Positions 1 through 7,975 of a stretch of 24,780 nt of DNA are shown in pieces. The stretch is taken from positions 1-24,780 of the forward strand of contig NZ_JBHUMO010000015.1 of assembly GCF_042685105.1 (NCBI RefSeq), given 5' to 3'. The translations under genes and the position numbers were made by a program. The notes below the pieces were generated by a model that saw only the letters and a program-made list of their open reading frames with translations, was not told the DNA's origin and ran no database searches. Each line of letters starts with the position of its first letter. Position 1 is the first letter of the stretch. This DNA comes from Enterococcus_G camelliae. GTDB lineage: Bacteria > Bacillota > Bacilli > Lactobacillales > Enterococcaceae.

Positions 1-57
1 TGTAGATACCTCTTTCATACTTATGGTTTTGACGCTTTTAAGTATAACGTATCTACA
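1..57. repeat. Nested inverted repeat at left edge
   Basis: Two nested perfect inverted repeats form one extended hairpin. TGTAGATAC at 1-9 pairs with GTATCTACA at 49-57, and ATACTTA at 17-23 pairs with TAAGTAT at 39-45. A run of seven T follows at 61-67. It may be the terminator of a gene lying to the left of the window, or the end of a mobile element that cut the adjacent GH36 gene. The sequence alone does not separate these, and no transposase is visible. Confidence 0.5.
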
Positions 58-120
58 TGATTTTTTTGTTTATTTCTTTATGCATTTCATTTTACAACTT
101 ACCTAATAAAAAAGAACGGG

Positions 121-1050
121 ATGATTCCCGGAATTTGGTTTGAATTTGAAACGGTCGGAGAAGACTCAATCGCTTTTTCATATGTTGATCATTTATTAAA
201 GAAAGATGGATTTCCTTTAACTATTGGAAAACGGCGATTTTGGGATATGAATGATCCCTGGGTCATTGATTATTTGGAAAAGAAAATCATTGACTTTTTG
301 CAAAAATATGTGTTTGGTTACTTGAAGATTGATTACAACGAAACCATTGGCATTGGTGCGGATGGTGCAGAGTCTTATGGTGAAAAACTTCGGCAGCAAT
401 TGGCTGGAACACAAACATTTATCCAAAAGATAAAGAATAGATTACCAGATTTGATCATTGAAAGTTGCTCTTCGGGAGGTCATCGCTTAGAACCTTCCAT
501 GATGTCTTTGTCGGATTTATCAAGTTTTTCTGATGCACATGAAGCCGATAGTATACCGATAATTGCTGCTAACTTGCATCACTTGCTGTTGCCAAGACAA
601 AGTTTAATTTGGGCGGTTTTAAGGGAAAATGACAGTCAACAAAGACTTTATTACTCGTTGATTAGTACGTTTCTGGGAAGAATGTGTTTGTCTGGCGATA
701 TTGAGAAACTATCTGACGTTCAATGGAAAATTGTGGATCAAGCCATTCAATTTTATAAAAGTATCGTTCCTATTATTAAGTATGGAATCACAGAACGTTT
801 GGGTAATCTCCCGCTATCTTATCAAAGAATGAGTGGACATCAAATTTTAAAAAGGCAACGTGAAGAAAAATTGTTGGTAGTCATTCATTTTTTTGATGAA
901 ATGGAAGTTTTTGTTCCGACATCCTTTCAAACCATCGTTGCGAGTTTTGGATTAGAAGATCAAAAAATGTCACTGAAAAGAACCGAAAAAGGCTTTTTCA
1001 TTGTCTCTCCCTATCAGATGACAGCCTGCGCACTTTTATTAAAAAAATGA
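121..1050 (+). pseudogene. 5'-truncated GH36 alpha-galactosidase fragment
   Basis: This 309-residue reading frame matches the second half of a GH36 alpha-galactosidase: the later part of the catalytic barrel plus the C-terminal beta domain. It has the GIWFEFE strand, the nucleophile-type motif KIDYNE (Asp71), the SCSSGGHRLE motif and a candidate acid/base Asp138 in FSDAHE. GH36 enzymes usually have about 700 residues, so roughly 400 N-terminal residues are missing. The frame continues upstream only to a TGA at 58-60, the family resemblance fades at about the NGM just before the first ATG, and there is no good ribosome binding site. I infer a remnant cut at its 5' side, probably by insertion or deletion next to the hairpin at 1-57. 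It ends only 13 bases before the sigma-54 promoter of kduI. Part of the upstream gene could lie outside the window, but the in-frame stop argues against an intact gene. Confidence 0.65.
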
Positions 1051-1063
1051 TGTTCGACAGAAG

Positions 1064-1080
1064 TTGGCACAATTTTTGCT
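1064..1080 (+). promoter_or_regulatory. Sigma-54 (-24/-12) promoter of kduID
   Basis: TTGGCAC at 1064-1070, five bases, then TTGCT at 1076-1080. The GG and GC dinucleotides have the 10-base separation required for RpoN promoters. Transcription should start near 1091, about 40 bases before kduI. The same pattern recurs before the EIIA and EIIB genes, and a LevR-type sigma-54 activator is encoded nearby, so the site is very likely real. Confidence 0.85.
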
Positions 1081-1130
1081 AATAAATAGATAGGCAAGAA
1101 AAAATTTTTTTCATAAGGAGAGATGTAGAA

Positions 1131-1964
1131 ATGGAAACACGCTATACTCATAGTCCTGCTGATATCCAACGTTATTCGACAGAAGAACTCAGAAAAGAGT
1201 TTTTAGTCGAAAAGGTATTTGTTGATGGTGAAATTACATTAACTTACACACACAACGATCGAATGATTTTAGGAGGTGTCGTGCCAAAAGACAATAGCTT
1301 AGAAATTAAACTGGATCGAGAATTGGGAGTCGACTATTTTCTAGAACGACGTGAATTAGGCGTTATCAATATCGGCGGATTAGGTTATATCGAAATTGAT
1401 GGAAAAAAAGAAGTTATGAATAAACAAGATGGATTCTATATTGGAAAAGAGACAAAACATGTTGTTTTTTCATCTGATCAAGCAGATAACCCAGCTAAAT
1501 TTTATATAAGTAGTGTGCCAGCACATAAAAAATATCCAAATGTAAAGATAAGTATTGATCAAATAACACCTATGGAGACTGGGGAAAGTGCTACCCTTAA
1601 TGAACGAAAAATTTATCAATACATTCATCCAAATATCTGCGAAAGTTGTCAATTACAGATGGGGTATACAATTCTAGAGCCAGGAAGCGCTTGGAACACC
1701 ATGCCTTGTCACACACATGAAAGAAGGATGGAGGCATATGTTTATTTTGATTTTGCTTCAGAAGATACAAAAGTATTCCATATAATGGGCAAACCTGATG
1801 AAACAAAACATTTAGTGGTAGCAAATGAACAAGCTGTCCTGTCCCCTAGTTGGTCGATTCATACAGGGATAGGAACAACGAACTATTCCTTCATTTGGGC
1901 AATGTGTGGGGAAAATATCACTTATACAGATATGGATATGGTAGCAATGGACGATTTAAAATAG
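1131..1964 (+). CDS. kduI: 5-keto-4-deoxyuronate isomerase KduI
   Basis: This 277-residue protein is a full-length KduI (the E. coli enzyme has 278). It isomerises 5-dehydro-4-deoxy-D-glucuronate, released by unsaturated uronyl hydrolases, to 3-deoxy-D-glycero-2,5-hexodiulosonate in the cytosol. The cupin zinc site is intact: His194 and His196 in the CHTHERRME motif, Glu201, and His244 in the SIHTG motif. AAGGAG at 1115-1120 lies 10 bases before the ATG. It is the first gene after a sigma-54 promoter and is followed 18 bases later by kduD, which encodes the next step. Its substrate should come from the GH88 enzyme at 7972-9105. Confidence 0.95.
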   Translation: METRYTHSPADIQRYSTEELRKEFLVEKVFVDGEITLTYTHNDRMILGGVVPKDNSLEIKLDRELGVDYFLERRELGVINIGGLGYIEIDGKKEVMNKQDGFYIGKETKHVVFSSDQADNPAKFYISSVPAHKKYPNVKISIDQITPMETGESATLNERKIYQYIHPNICESCQLQMGYTILEPGSAWNTMPCHTHERRMEAYVYFDFASEDTKVFHIMGKPDETKHLVVANEQAVLSPSWSIHTGIGTTNYSFIWAMCGENITYTDMDMVAMDDLK

Positions 1965-1982
1965 TAAAGGAGAGAAATATAC

Positions 1983-2777
1983 ATGAATCAATTTTCATTA
2001 AAAGGGAAAACGGCTTTAATAACTGGAGCGGTGTATGGTATTGGATTTGCGATTGCTGAAAGTCTGGCTGAAGCTGGTGCAACAATTGTGTTTAATGACC
2101 GTAGCCAAGAAGGATTAGACCGCGGGTTAAAAGCATACAGAGAAAAGGATATTCAAGCACATGGATATTTATGTGATGTCACTGATGAAACCGCGGTTGA
2201 AAACATGATTGGCCAAATAAAAGAAGAAGTAGGTTCAATTGATATATTAGTAAATAATGCCGGTATTATTAAAAGAATACCGATGATTGAAATGAGTGCT
2301 GCTGATTTTAGGCAAGTGATTGATATCGATTTAAATGGACCATTTATTGTATCAAAAGCAGTCATCCCTCAAATGATTGAAAATGGTGGGGGAAAAATCA
2401 TTAATATTTGTTCTATGATGAGTGAATTAGGACGAGAAACGGTTTCGGCGTATGCTGCGGCTAAGGGTGGACTTAAGATGTTGACACGAAATATTGCATC
2501 GGAGTATGGAAAATACAACATTCAATGCAATGGAATTGGTCCTGGCTATATCGCAACACCACAAACTGCACCATTGAGAGAGAAACAACCGGATGGCTCA
2601 AGACATCCTTTTGATCAATTCATTATTGCGAAAACACCCGCTGAAAGATGGGGAACAACAGCTGATTTACAAGGACCTGCAGTCTTTCTAGCTAGTCCTG
2701 CTTCTGATTTTGTGAACGGCCATATTTTATACGTAGATGGTGGAATTTTAGCCTATATTGGGAAACAACCTGAATAA
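1983..2777 (+). CDS. kduD: KduD-type SDR dehydrogenase (2,5-diketo to KDG)
   Basis: This 264-residue protein is a classical short-chain dehydrogenase/reductase. It has the cofactor motif TGAVYGIG (residues 14-21), NNAG (91-94 region) and the catalytic set Asn118, Ser144, Tyr157 and Lys161 (YAAAK). In uronate pathways this subfamily reduces 3-deoxy-D-glycero-2,5-hexodiulosonate to 2-keto-3-deoxygluconate with NAD(P)H. The sequence also resembles Gram-positive gluconate 5-dehydrogenases, which are close relatives, so function is set mainly by its place 18 bases after kduI and by kdgK and eda in the locus. AAAGGAG at 1966-1972 precedes the ATG. A strong terminator follows, so kduI-kduD is a two-gene operon. 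Confidence 0.88.
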   Translation: MNQFSLKGKTALITGAVYGIGFAIAESLAEAGATIVFNDRSQEGLDRGLKAYREKDIQAHGYLCDVTDETAVENMIGQIKEEVGSIDILVNNAGIIKRIPMIEMSAADFRQVIDIDLNGPFIVSKAVIPQMIENGGGKIINICSMMSELGRETVSAYAAAKGGLKMLTRNIASEYGKYNIQCNGIGPGYIATPQTAPLREKQPDGSRHPFDQFIIAKTPAERWGTTADLQGPAVFLASPASDFVNGHILYVDGGILAYIGKQPE

Positions 2778-2802
2778 TCAAAGTAAAAATAATTAGTGAA
2801 GG

Positions 2803-2849
2803 GAAGTATGAGAAAGAACGGTAACCATTGTTCTCATACTTCTTTTTTT
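2803..2849 (+). terminator. Rho-independent terminator after kduD
   Basis: A 12-bp perfect stem, GAAGTATGAGAA (2803-2814) with TTCTCATACTTC (2831-2842), encloses a 16-base loop and is followed by seven T. It ends the kduID transcript and isolates the regulator gene from the sigma-54 promoter upstream. Confidence 0.93.
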
Positions 2850-2885
2850 AAAGATGAAAAGAGGGTCGCCTCTCTTGTTTGAAGG

Positions 2886-2891
2886 TATAAT
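2886..2891 (+). promoter_or_regulatory. Likely -10 box of the regulator gene
   Basis: TATAAT lies 67 bases before the ATG of the LevR-type gene. No convincing -35 is seen at 17 bases upstream, where a short AGAGG/CCTCT hairpin (2860-2873) sits instead. The call rests on the perfect -10 and its place between a terminator and a leader with a possible cre. Confidence 0.5.
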
Positions 2892-2902
2892 AAAAGGAAA
2901 AA

Positions 2903-2916
2903 GCAAAACGTTTTCA
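2903..2916 (+). promoter_or_regulatory. Candidate cre (CcpA) site in regulator leader
   Basis: GCAAAACGTTTTCA matches the catabolite-responsive element pattern (TGWAANCGNTNWCA) except at the first two bases, with a palindromic AAAACGTTTT core. It lies just downstream of the presumed start of transcription, where CcpA binding would block elongation. This would put the regulator, and through it the sigma-54 units, under carbon catabolite repression. Confidence 0.6.
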
Positions 2917-2952
2917 AAGATATCAGAATAGATATAAGGAGTGGATTACCGT

Positions 2953-5697
2953 ATGTCGAAAAAATTAGTAATTGAAACACTACAATCTATTACAAATAAC
3001 GTAAAAACGTTGGCACCAGATGACATCCTTTCAGCAGAGGAAATTGCAAAAGAAGTGGGCATTCAAAGAAATACGACTAGTCAATATTTGAATGAGTTGG
3101 TCAAAGAAGGGCTAGCTATCAAAGTGAAAACACGGCCAGCAATGTTTTATGACCGACAAGTTTTTGCTGAATTATTTTTTGAACCAATAAAGTCAGTTTA
3201 TGAAAGTTACGATGCACTCATTCAAGAAAAAAAGGAAAAAACAATGGAGAGTAAAGTATTTGACGAGGTCATTGGGGATAAGGAGAGTCTGGATAAGGTA
3301 ATTGATCAAATAAAGGCAGCCACCTTTTATCCTGGCACAGGATTGCCTATTATGTTGCAAGGAGATACAGGCGTAGGAAAAAGTCTATTGGCCAGAAAAT
3401 TGTATGAGTTTTGTGTCGAGCAAGGGATACTGGCACAAAATGCCCCCTATCTGGAACTAAATTGTGCGCAATATTACCATAACCCAGAATTAATGAGCAG
3501 CATTTTATTCGGATACAAGAAAGGAGCCTTCACTGGTGCAGATGACAATCATATTGGATTGTTAGAGGCCGCAGATGGTGGCGTACTATTTTTAGATGAA
3601 TGCCATCGATTATCACCAGAAAGCCAAGAAAAATTGTTTCACTATATTGATCATCATACCTTTTCAAGAATTGGTCAAAACGAAAAGACAATTAAGTCTC
3701 ATGTACGCCTAGTTTTTGCAACGACCGAGACGGTACAAGAAAATTTTTTACGAACCTTTATTAGAAGAATTCCTATTATTGCACATATCCCTACATTACA
3801 AGAAAGAACGAAACATGAGATTGCAGAATATGTCTACACGTTTTTTATTCAGGAGAGTAGGAAATTAAACTGTACGATTGTTGTCAGTCCTTGGATAATG
3901 AATCGTCTTTTAACGATGGTTTATCGGGACAATGTCGGCGAATTGAAAAATTTAATCAAAATTATTTGTGCAGGAGCATTTAGTAAAAAAATAAATGCAA
4001 ATGAACTAACAATAACCGCTGAATCTTTAGAAAACAATTTGTTAGCCAAATTTTTAGCATTAAAAGAAATTGATAATATTGAGGATCAAGATGTAAAAAT
4101 CACTCCTTTAAACGAAACAAAGGATTTTATTCGGACAGATAATCAAGATAACCGCTTGATTATGGATTTTTTTAAGGTAGTAGCAAGAATATTTCAACAA
4201 TTTGAAAGCAATGAAATTTCGAGTGATTATGTGATTAATCAACTATCCAGAGAAGCAACAACGGTTATAGAAATGTTTGTTTATGATGATGCTGAAGAAA
4301 AAGCCAGTTTAAAGTTGCTACGTAATACAGTGAAGGAGCTTATTAATTTTCTCGAATCTAGTTTTTTTATCAAAATTCATGGTAATTCAATTATCGCTTT
4401 AACGAGTTATCTATATAAACGAAACCAATTAACCATTGATCAAAATTTTGTTTCTCAAGAAGAATTATTATTTATTCAAAAATTTATTAGCGATCATCTG
4501 ATGAGAGAATCAAAGCTTTTAAATGCATTATTGGCATTAGTCGAATCAAAATTAGATGTCACCTTGACTGCAACAGAAAAAATCTTGCTCATTTTATATC
4601 TGCGGGGATTGAATTTGGAAGTGAAAAGTCCAAAAACTCGTTGTGTCATATTGGCACATGGATTTTCAACGGCCAGTAGCATTGCTGATGTCGTAAATCG
4701 CTTTTTGGATGAGCATTTGTTTGATGCCTTTGATATGCCTTTTAATGTACCACTGGAAAAAGTAAAGGACTTTATGAATCACTATTTGTCCGTAAATGAT
4801 TGTTCAAATGGCTTGATTGTTTTGGTCGATATGGGCTCATTGCTGGTTTTGGCTGAAAATTTAAAGGATCAATTATCCGGTCCAATGCTAATTATGAATA
4901 ACGTTATCACCCAACAAGCACTATTTATTGGCGAGTTAGTAAAAAAGAAAAATGACTTGGAAATTATTGCTGAGAAAATTAAAGATGGCATGCCGTTAGA
5001 ATATCGAGTGGTGTATCCCAATAATAAGAGGAAACCAATGATTATTACTGTCTGCCATACAGGAATGGGTGCAGCACAACAATTAAAGGCTTTTTTACAA
5101 AGTAGTATACCGAAAGAAACTGGCTATGAAATAGAAGCTGTCGACTTTCATTACCTAAAAAAATATGGAGAACAAACTACGCTGTTTAAGCAATATGCCG
5201 TTCAAGGAATTGTTGGAACGGAAAACCCGAATATTGAATCTGTCCCATATGTGTCATTGGAGGATCTTATTTCTGGTCAAGGAAAAGAACGCATCGATCA
5301 AATTTTTAAAGAAATTCGTGATAGCGATACAAGAAAAATGATCAACGATAATCTTGTTAGAAACTTGTCAATTGAACGGCTCATATCGGCAGTCACCATC
5401 TTGGATGTAAAAAAAGTGATTGAATACATTGATGAAGTGATTATTGAATTAGAAAGACGATTAAAAGTTACGTTAACAAATAGTAAAAAAGCCATTTTAT
5501 ATGTCCATATAGCTGGATTGGTGGAACGAATTATACGGAATCAAGACGCGACGACTTATGAAATGAGAGAACTAACCAGAGAAGAAGAATACAAAATGAG
5601 CCTTATTTCTGATGCAATCAGCATTCTGGAGACTGCTTATAACATTGTCGTTAGTAAATCCGAGATTCAATATATTTACGACATTATTTATATTTGA
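2953..5697 (+). CDS. LevR/ManR-type sigma-54 activator with PRD and PTS domains
   Basis: This 914-residue transcription activator opens sigma-54 promoters and is controlled by PTS phosphorylation. Numbered from ATG 2953, it has an N-terminal helix-turn-helix (about 20-60) and an AAA+ domain (about 105-330) with Walker A GDTGVGKS (137-144), the sigma-54 contact loop GAFTGA (191-196) and Walker B VLFLDE (211-216). Then come PRD1 (about 400-555), an EIIA-Man-like domain with His569 in LAHGFSTAS, an EIIB-Gat-like domain with Cys701 in CHTGMG, and PRD2 with His852. All parts of the family are present. A frame-open GTG at 2941 overlaps the ribosome binding site AAGGAG (2936-2941), so ATG 2953 is the better start. 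It lies between two units that each have a sigma-54 promoter, and likely senses traffic through the EII encoded in the locus. The bound sugar signal is unknown. Confidence 0.95.
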   Translation: MSKKLVIETLQSITNNVKTLAPDDILSAEEIAKEVGIQRNTTSQYLNELVKEGLAIKVKTRPAMFYDRQVFAELFFEPIKSVYESYDALIQEKKEKTMESKVFDEVIGDKESLDKVIDQIKAATFYPGTGLPIMLQGDTGVGKSLLARKLYEFCVEQGILAQNAPYLELNCAQYYHNPELMSSILFGYKKGAFTGADDNHIGLLEAADGGVLFLDECHRLSPESQEKLFHYIDHHTFSRIGQNEKTIKSHVRLVFATTETVQENFLRTFIRRIPIIAHIPTLQERTKHEIAEYVYTFFIQESRKLNCTIVVSPWIMNRLLTMVYRDNVGELKNLIKIICAGAFSKKINANELTITAESLENNLLAKFLALKEIDNIEDQDVKITPLNETKDFIRTDNQDNRLIMDFFKVVARIFQQFESNEISSDYVINQLSREATTVIEMFVYDDAEEKASLKLLRNTVKELINFLESSFFIKIHGNSIIALTSYLYKRNQLTIDQNFVSQEELLFIQKFISDHLMRESKLLNALLALVESKLDVTLTATEKILLILYLRGLNLEVKSPKTRCVILAHGFSTASSIADVVNRFLDEHLFDAFDMPFNVPLEKVKDFMNHYLSVNDCSNGLIVLVDMGSLLVLAENLKDQLSGPMLIMNNVITQQALFIGELVKKKNDLEIIAEKIKDGMPLEYRVVYPNNKRKPMIITVCHTGMGAAQQLKAFLQSSIPKETGYEIEAVDFHYLKKYGEQTTLFKQYAVQGIVGTENPNIESVPYVSLEDLISGQGKERIDQIFKEIRDSDTRKMINDNLVRNLSIERLISAVTILDVKKVIEYIDEVIIELERRLKVTLTNSKKAILYVHIAGLVERIIRNQDATTYEMRELTREEEYKMSLISDAISILETAYNIVVSKSEIQYIYDIIYI

Positions 5698-5713
5698 AAG
5701 AAACCGCCACAAA

Positions 5714-5730
5714 TTGGCATACATTTTGCT
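5714..5730 (+). promoter_or_regulatory. Sigma-54 (-24/-12) promoter of the EIIA-catabolic operon
   Basis: TTGGCAT at 5714-5720, five bases, TTGCT at 5726-5730, with correct GG to GC spacing. It starts 17 bases after the regulator stop codon and precedes an eight-gene run that begins with EIIA. Transcription should start near 5741. Confidence 0.85.
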
Positions 5731-5775
5731 AATTGTATAACAGAGAAGAATGTTTGTTGAAGGAGATGCTAGAGT

Positions 5776-6192
5776 TTGGAAAAAACAGTTTATTTTTTAA
5801 TATCACATAATGAATTTGCTAAAGGATTAAAAAAAGCCCTAGAGATGATTGCAGGAGAACAATCAAATGTTTATGCATTTGGTTTAATGCCGGGGGATCA
5901 TCCAGACAATATCGTAAAAAAAATGGAGCATTGTATGACAGATGACATTGATCATGTAGTGATACTTGGTGATTTAGCTGGAGGAAGCGTTTGTAATGCA
6001 GCACTAAAATTGACGGTGAATCCGAAAGTTACGCTTATAGCGGGAGTGAATTTGCCACTGGCTATGGAAATAATTATTGCCAAAGCGAACACACCAGCTA
6101 CTATCTCACCAATCTTAGAACAGGCAAAAAATGAAATGAAAATGATTACAGTGCAGCAGCTAAAAGCAGAAACGATGGAGGATTTTTTTTAA
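5776..6192 (+). CDS. PTS EIIA component, mannose/fructose/sorbose family
   Basis: This 138-residue cytosolic phosphocarrier takes phosphate from HPr and passes it to the cognate EIIB. The phospho-acceptor is His11 in the LISHNEFAKG motif, and the later GDLAGGS motif is also typical of EIIA-Man. The start is TTG at 5776, ten bases after AAGGAG (5760-5765); no better start lies nearby. It heads the operon behind its own sigma-54 promoter, while the matching EIIB, EIIC and EIID genes are about 8 kb downstream in another unit. It may also phosphorylate the PTS-like domains of the regulator next to it, as in known LevR systems. The DUF2264 gene follows 4 bases later. Confidence 0.92.
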   Translation: MEKTVYFLISHNEFAKGLKKALEMIAGEQSNVYAFGLMPGDHPDNIVKKMEHCMTDDIDHVVILGDLAGGSVCNAALKLTVNPKVTLIAGVNLPLAMEIIIAKANTPATISPILEQAKNEMKMITVQQLKAETMEDFF

Positions 6193-6196
6193 GGCG

Positions 6197-7975
6197 ATGA
6201 ATTCAAAAAAGGAGATAGTCAACTGGTTACATGAGATGACCCCACTGAACGAAGCATATGTTACCTATTCAGGAGCAACTTATGACAATGATATACGTGA
6301 ACTAGAGGCATGCTTGCGCAGTTTTTGGGGAATTATTCCTTTATTTATGGAAAGTAACAGTTTAGAACAGCCGAGACTTCTCAAAAAATTTATTCAAAAA
6401 GTAGAACAGAAACATTTACCTGAGATGTCTACTCAAAAAAGACAAATTGCCGTCGAAATAGGTGTGTTGGGCTTTCTTTTAGGACATTACCGGGAAAAAT
6501 TTTTAGGATTGTTTTCAAAAGGTGGACAGGAATATTTCATTGATTGGTTAAATGGCATTAATGCCATCGAAATACCATATGGAAATTGGTATTTTTTCGT
6601 GGTGTTAGTTAATGCTGGGTTGAAAGCTAGTGGTTCTCCTTATTCTGAAAAAAAGTTAACGGAAGCAAAACAGCATTTAGAAACGATGTACTTAGGTGAT
6701 GGATGGTATTTTGATGGAGACAGAAATCAAATGGATTACTACATTCCTTTTGGCTTTCATTTCTATGGTTTGCTTTATGCGACGATTTCTGAAGACGAGG
6801 ATGCAAGATTGTATCGAGAAAGAGCACGGAAATTTGCTACCATTTATCCTTACTATTTCGATGAAGAAGGAAGATCCATTCCATTTGGAAGAAGTTTAAC
6901 GTATCGTTTCGCACATGTTAGTTTTTGGGTAGCTATTCTTTTATCGGGTGAATATAAAAACACAGTCTGGACAATAGGTCAAATTAAGCAGTTGATTTTT
7001 CAAAATTTTCGTTATTGGAAAAAGCAACAAATTTTGGAAACAAGCAACCATCATCTTATGATTGGTTACAGCTATGCGAACTTACTGCTTTCGGAAGACT
7101 ACAATGCACCTGGATCACCAATGTGGGCATTTAAAAGTTTCTTGTTATTGATGCTTCCAGACAATCATCTTTTTTGGAAGGCTAAGGAAGGGAAAATTAC
7201 GAGTGAGAGAGGAATGCCATTATTACTTGAAAAGCCAAAGATACATTTAATGTGGTCGTCGGAAAGAACCAGTTTGTTTAATCATTTTACATATAGTAAA
7301 AACCTTGGAGTCTATCATCAAAATGAAAAATATGGCAAGTTTGTTTATTCTAGTTATTTTGGTTTTAATCTTTCAAGGGATTCTTCTTCTTTGGAACATA
7401 CAGCAATTGACTCAACCTTAGGCTTTTCGATTAATCGTGAAAGTCCTTTGGCAATGAGAGGGGCAATTGATGACAGTTTCGTCTATCCAGATTATGGGGT
7501 AAGCGAGTGGCATGTTCTTGAAAAAGTGCTCGTTCGCACCTATTTGATTCCCCTTACAGTTGATTTGCATTTCCGGATTCATGAAGTGAGTACACCATTC
7601 GAAGTTTATTGCATAGAAGGAGGGTTTCCTTTGTTCGAATGGAATAAAAAGTTTGATGAACCCTACGTTGGAGATGATTCCAGCAAATTGAAGAATCGGT
7701 ACGGAACGTCGACCATCATAAATCTTAGCCATAAACGTCGACCAATCGTTGTTGTACAGGGACCAAATACCAATCTTTATAACAAAGAAAAAAATGCTAT
7801 TCCGGCGTTAGAGACAATGCTGCTACCTGGAATGCATCATCTCTTTACTTTGGTGAAAGGGACGAGCGAGCAAGAAGAAAAAGCACTCGCTACGGAAGTT
7901 ATTGAAACAGACCGTGCTTATCAGGTCTTCATTGCTGACAAGCGAATAGTAGTAAGAAAGGAAGGAAGGCAATGA
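6197..7975 (+). CDS. DUF2264 family protein, possible GH154-type glycosidase
   Basis: This 592-residue protein has no signal peptide and is predicted cytosolic. The N-terminal half resembles the DUF2264 alpha-barrel domain, with RELEACLRSFWGIIPLF near the start and an aromatic-rich GDGWYFDGDRNQMDYYIPFG motif in the middle. The C-terminal third (about 360-590) looks like a beta domain. To my knowledge DUF2264 proteins have been linked to CAZy family GH154, which includes beta-glucuronidases, so it may remove a uronic or other sugar from the imported oligosaccharide; this is an inference. It begins 4 bases after EIIA and overlaps the GH88 gene by ATGA, so the three are tightly coupled. The ribosome binding site is weak (GGAGG lies 15 bases away), suggesting coupling to EIIA translation. 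I cannot point to catalytic residues. Confidence 0.75.
   Translation: MNSKKEIVNWLHEMTPLNEAYVTYSGATYDNDIRELEACLRSFWGIIPLFMESNSLEQPRLLKKFIQKVEQKHLPEMSTQKRQIAVEIGVLGFLLGHYREKFLGLFSKGGQEYFIDWLNGINAIEIPYGNWYFFVVLVNAGLKASGSPYSEKKLTEAKQHLETMYLGDGWYFDGDRNQMDYYIPFGFHFYGLLYATISEDEDARLYRERARKFATIYPYYFDEEGRSIPFGRSLTYRFAHVSFWVAILLSGEYKNTVWTIGQIKQLIFQNFRYWKKQQILETSNHHLMIGYSYANLLLSEDYNAPGSPMWAFKSFLLLMLPDNHLFWKAKEGKITSERGMPLLLEKPKIHLMWSSERTSLFNHFTYSKNLGVYHQNEKYGKFVYSSYFGFNLSRDSSSLEHTAIDSTLGFSINRESPLAMRGAIDDSFVYPDYGVSEWHVLEKVLVRTYLIPLTVDLHFRIHEVSTPFEVYCIEGGFPLFEWNKKFDEPYVGDDSSKLKNRYGTSTIINLSHKRRPIVVVQGPNTNLYNKEKNAIPALETMLLPGMHHLFTLVKGTSEQEEKALATEVIETDRAYQVFIADKRIVVRKEGRQ

Noticed and set aside
7418..7732. Minus-strand open frame of 104 residues
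   Set aside because: Shadow of the DUF2264 gene, with no recognisable product.
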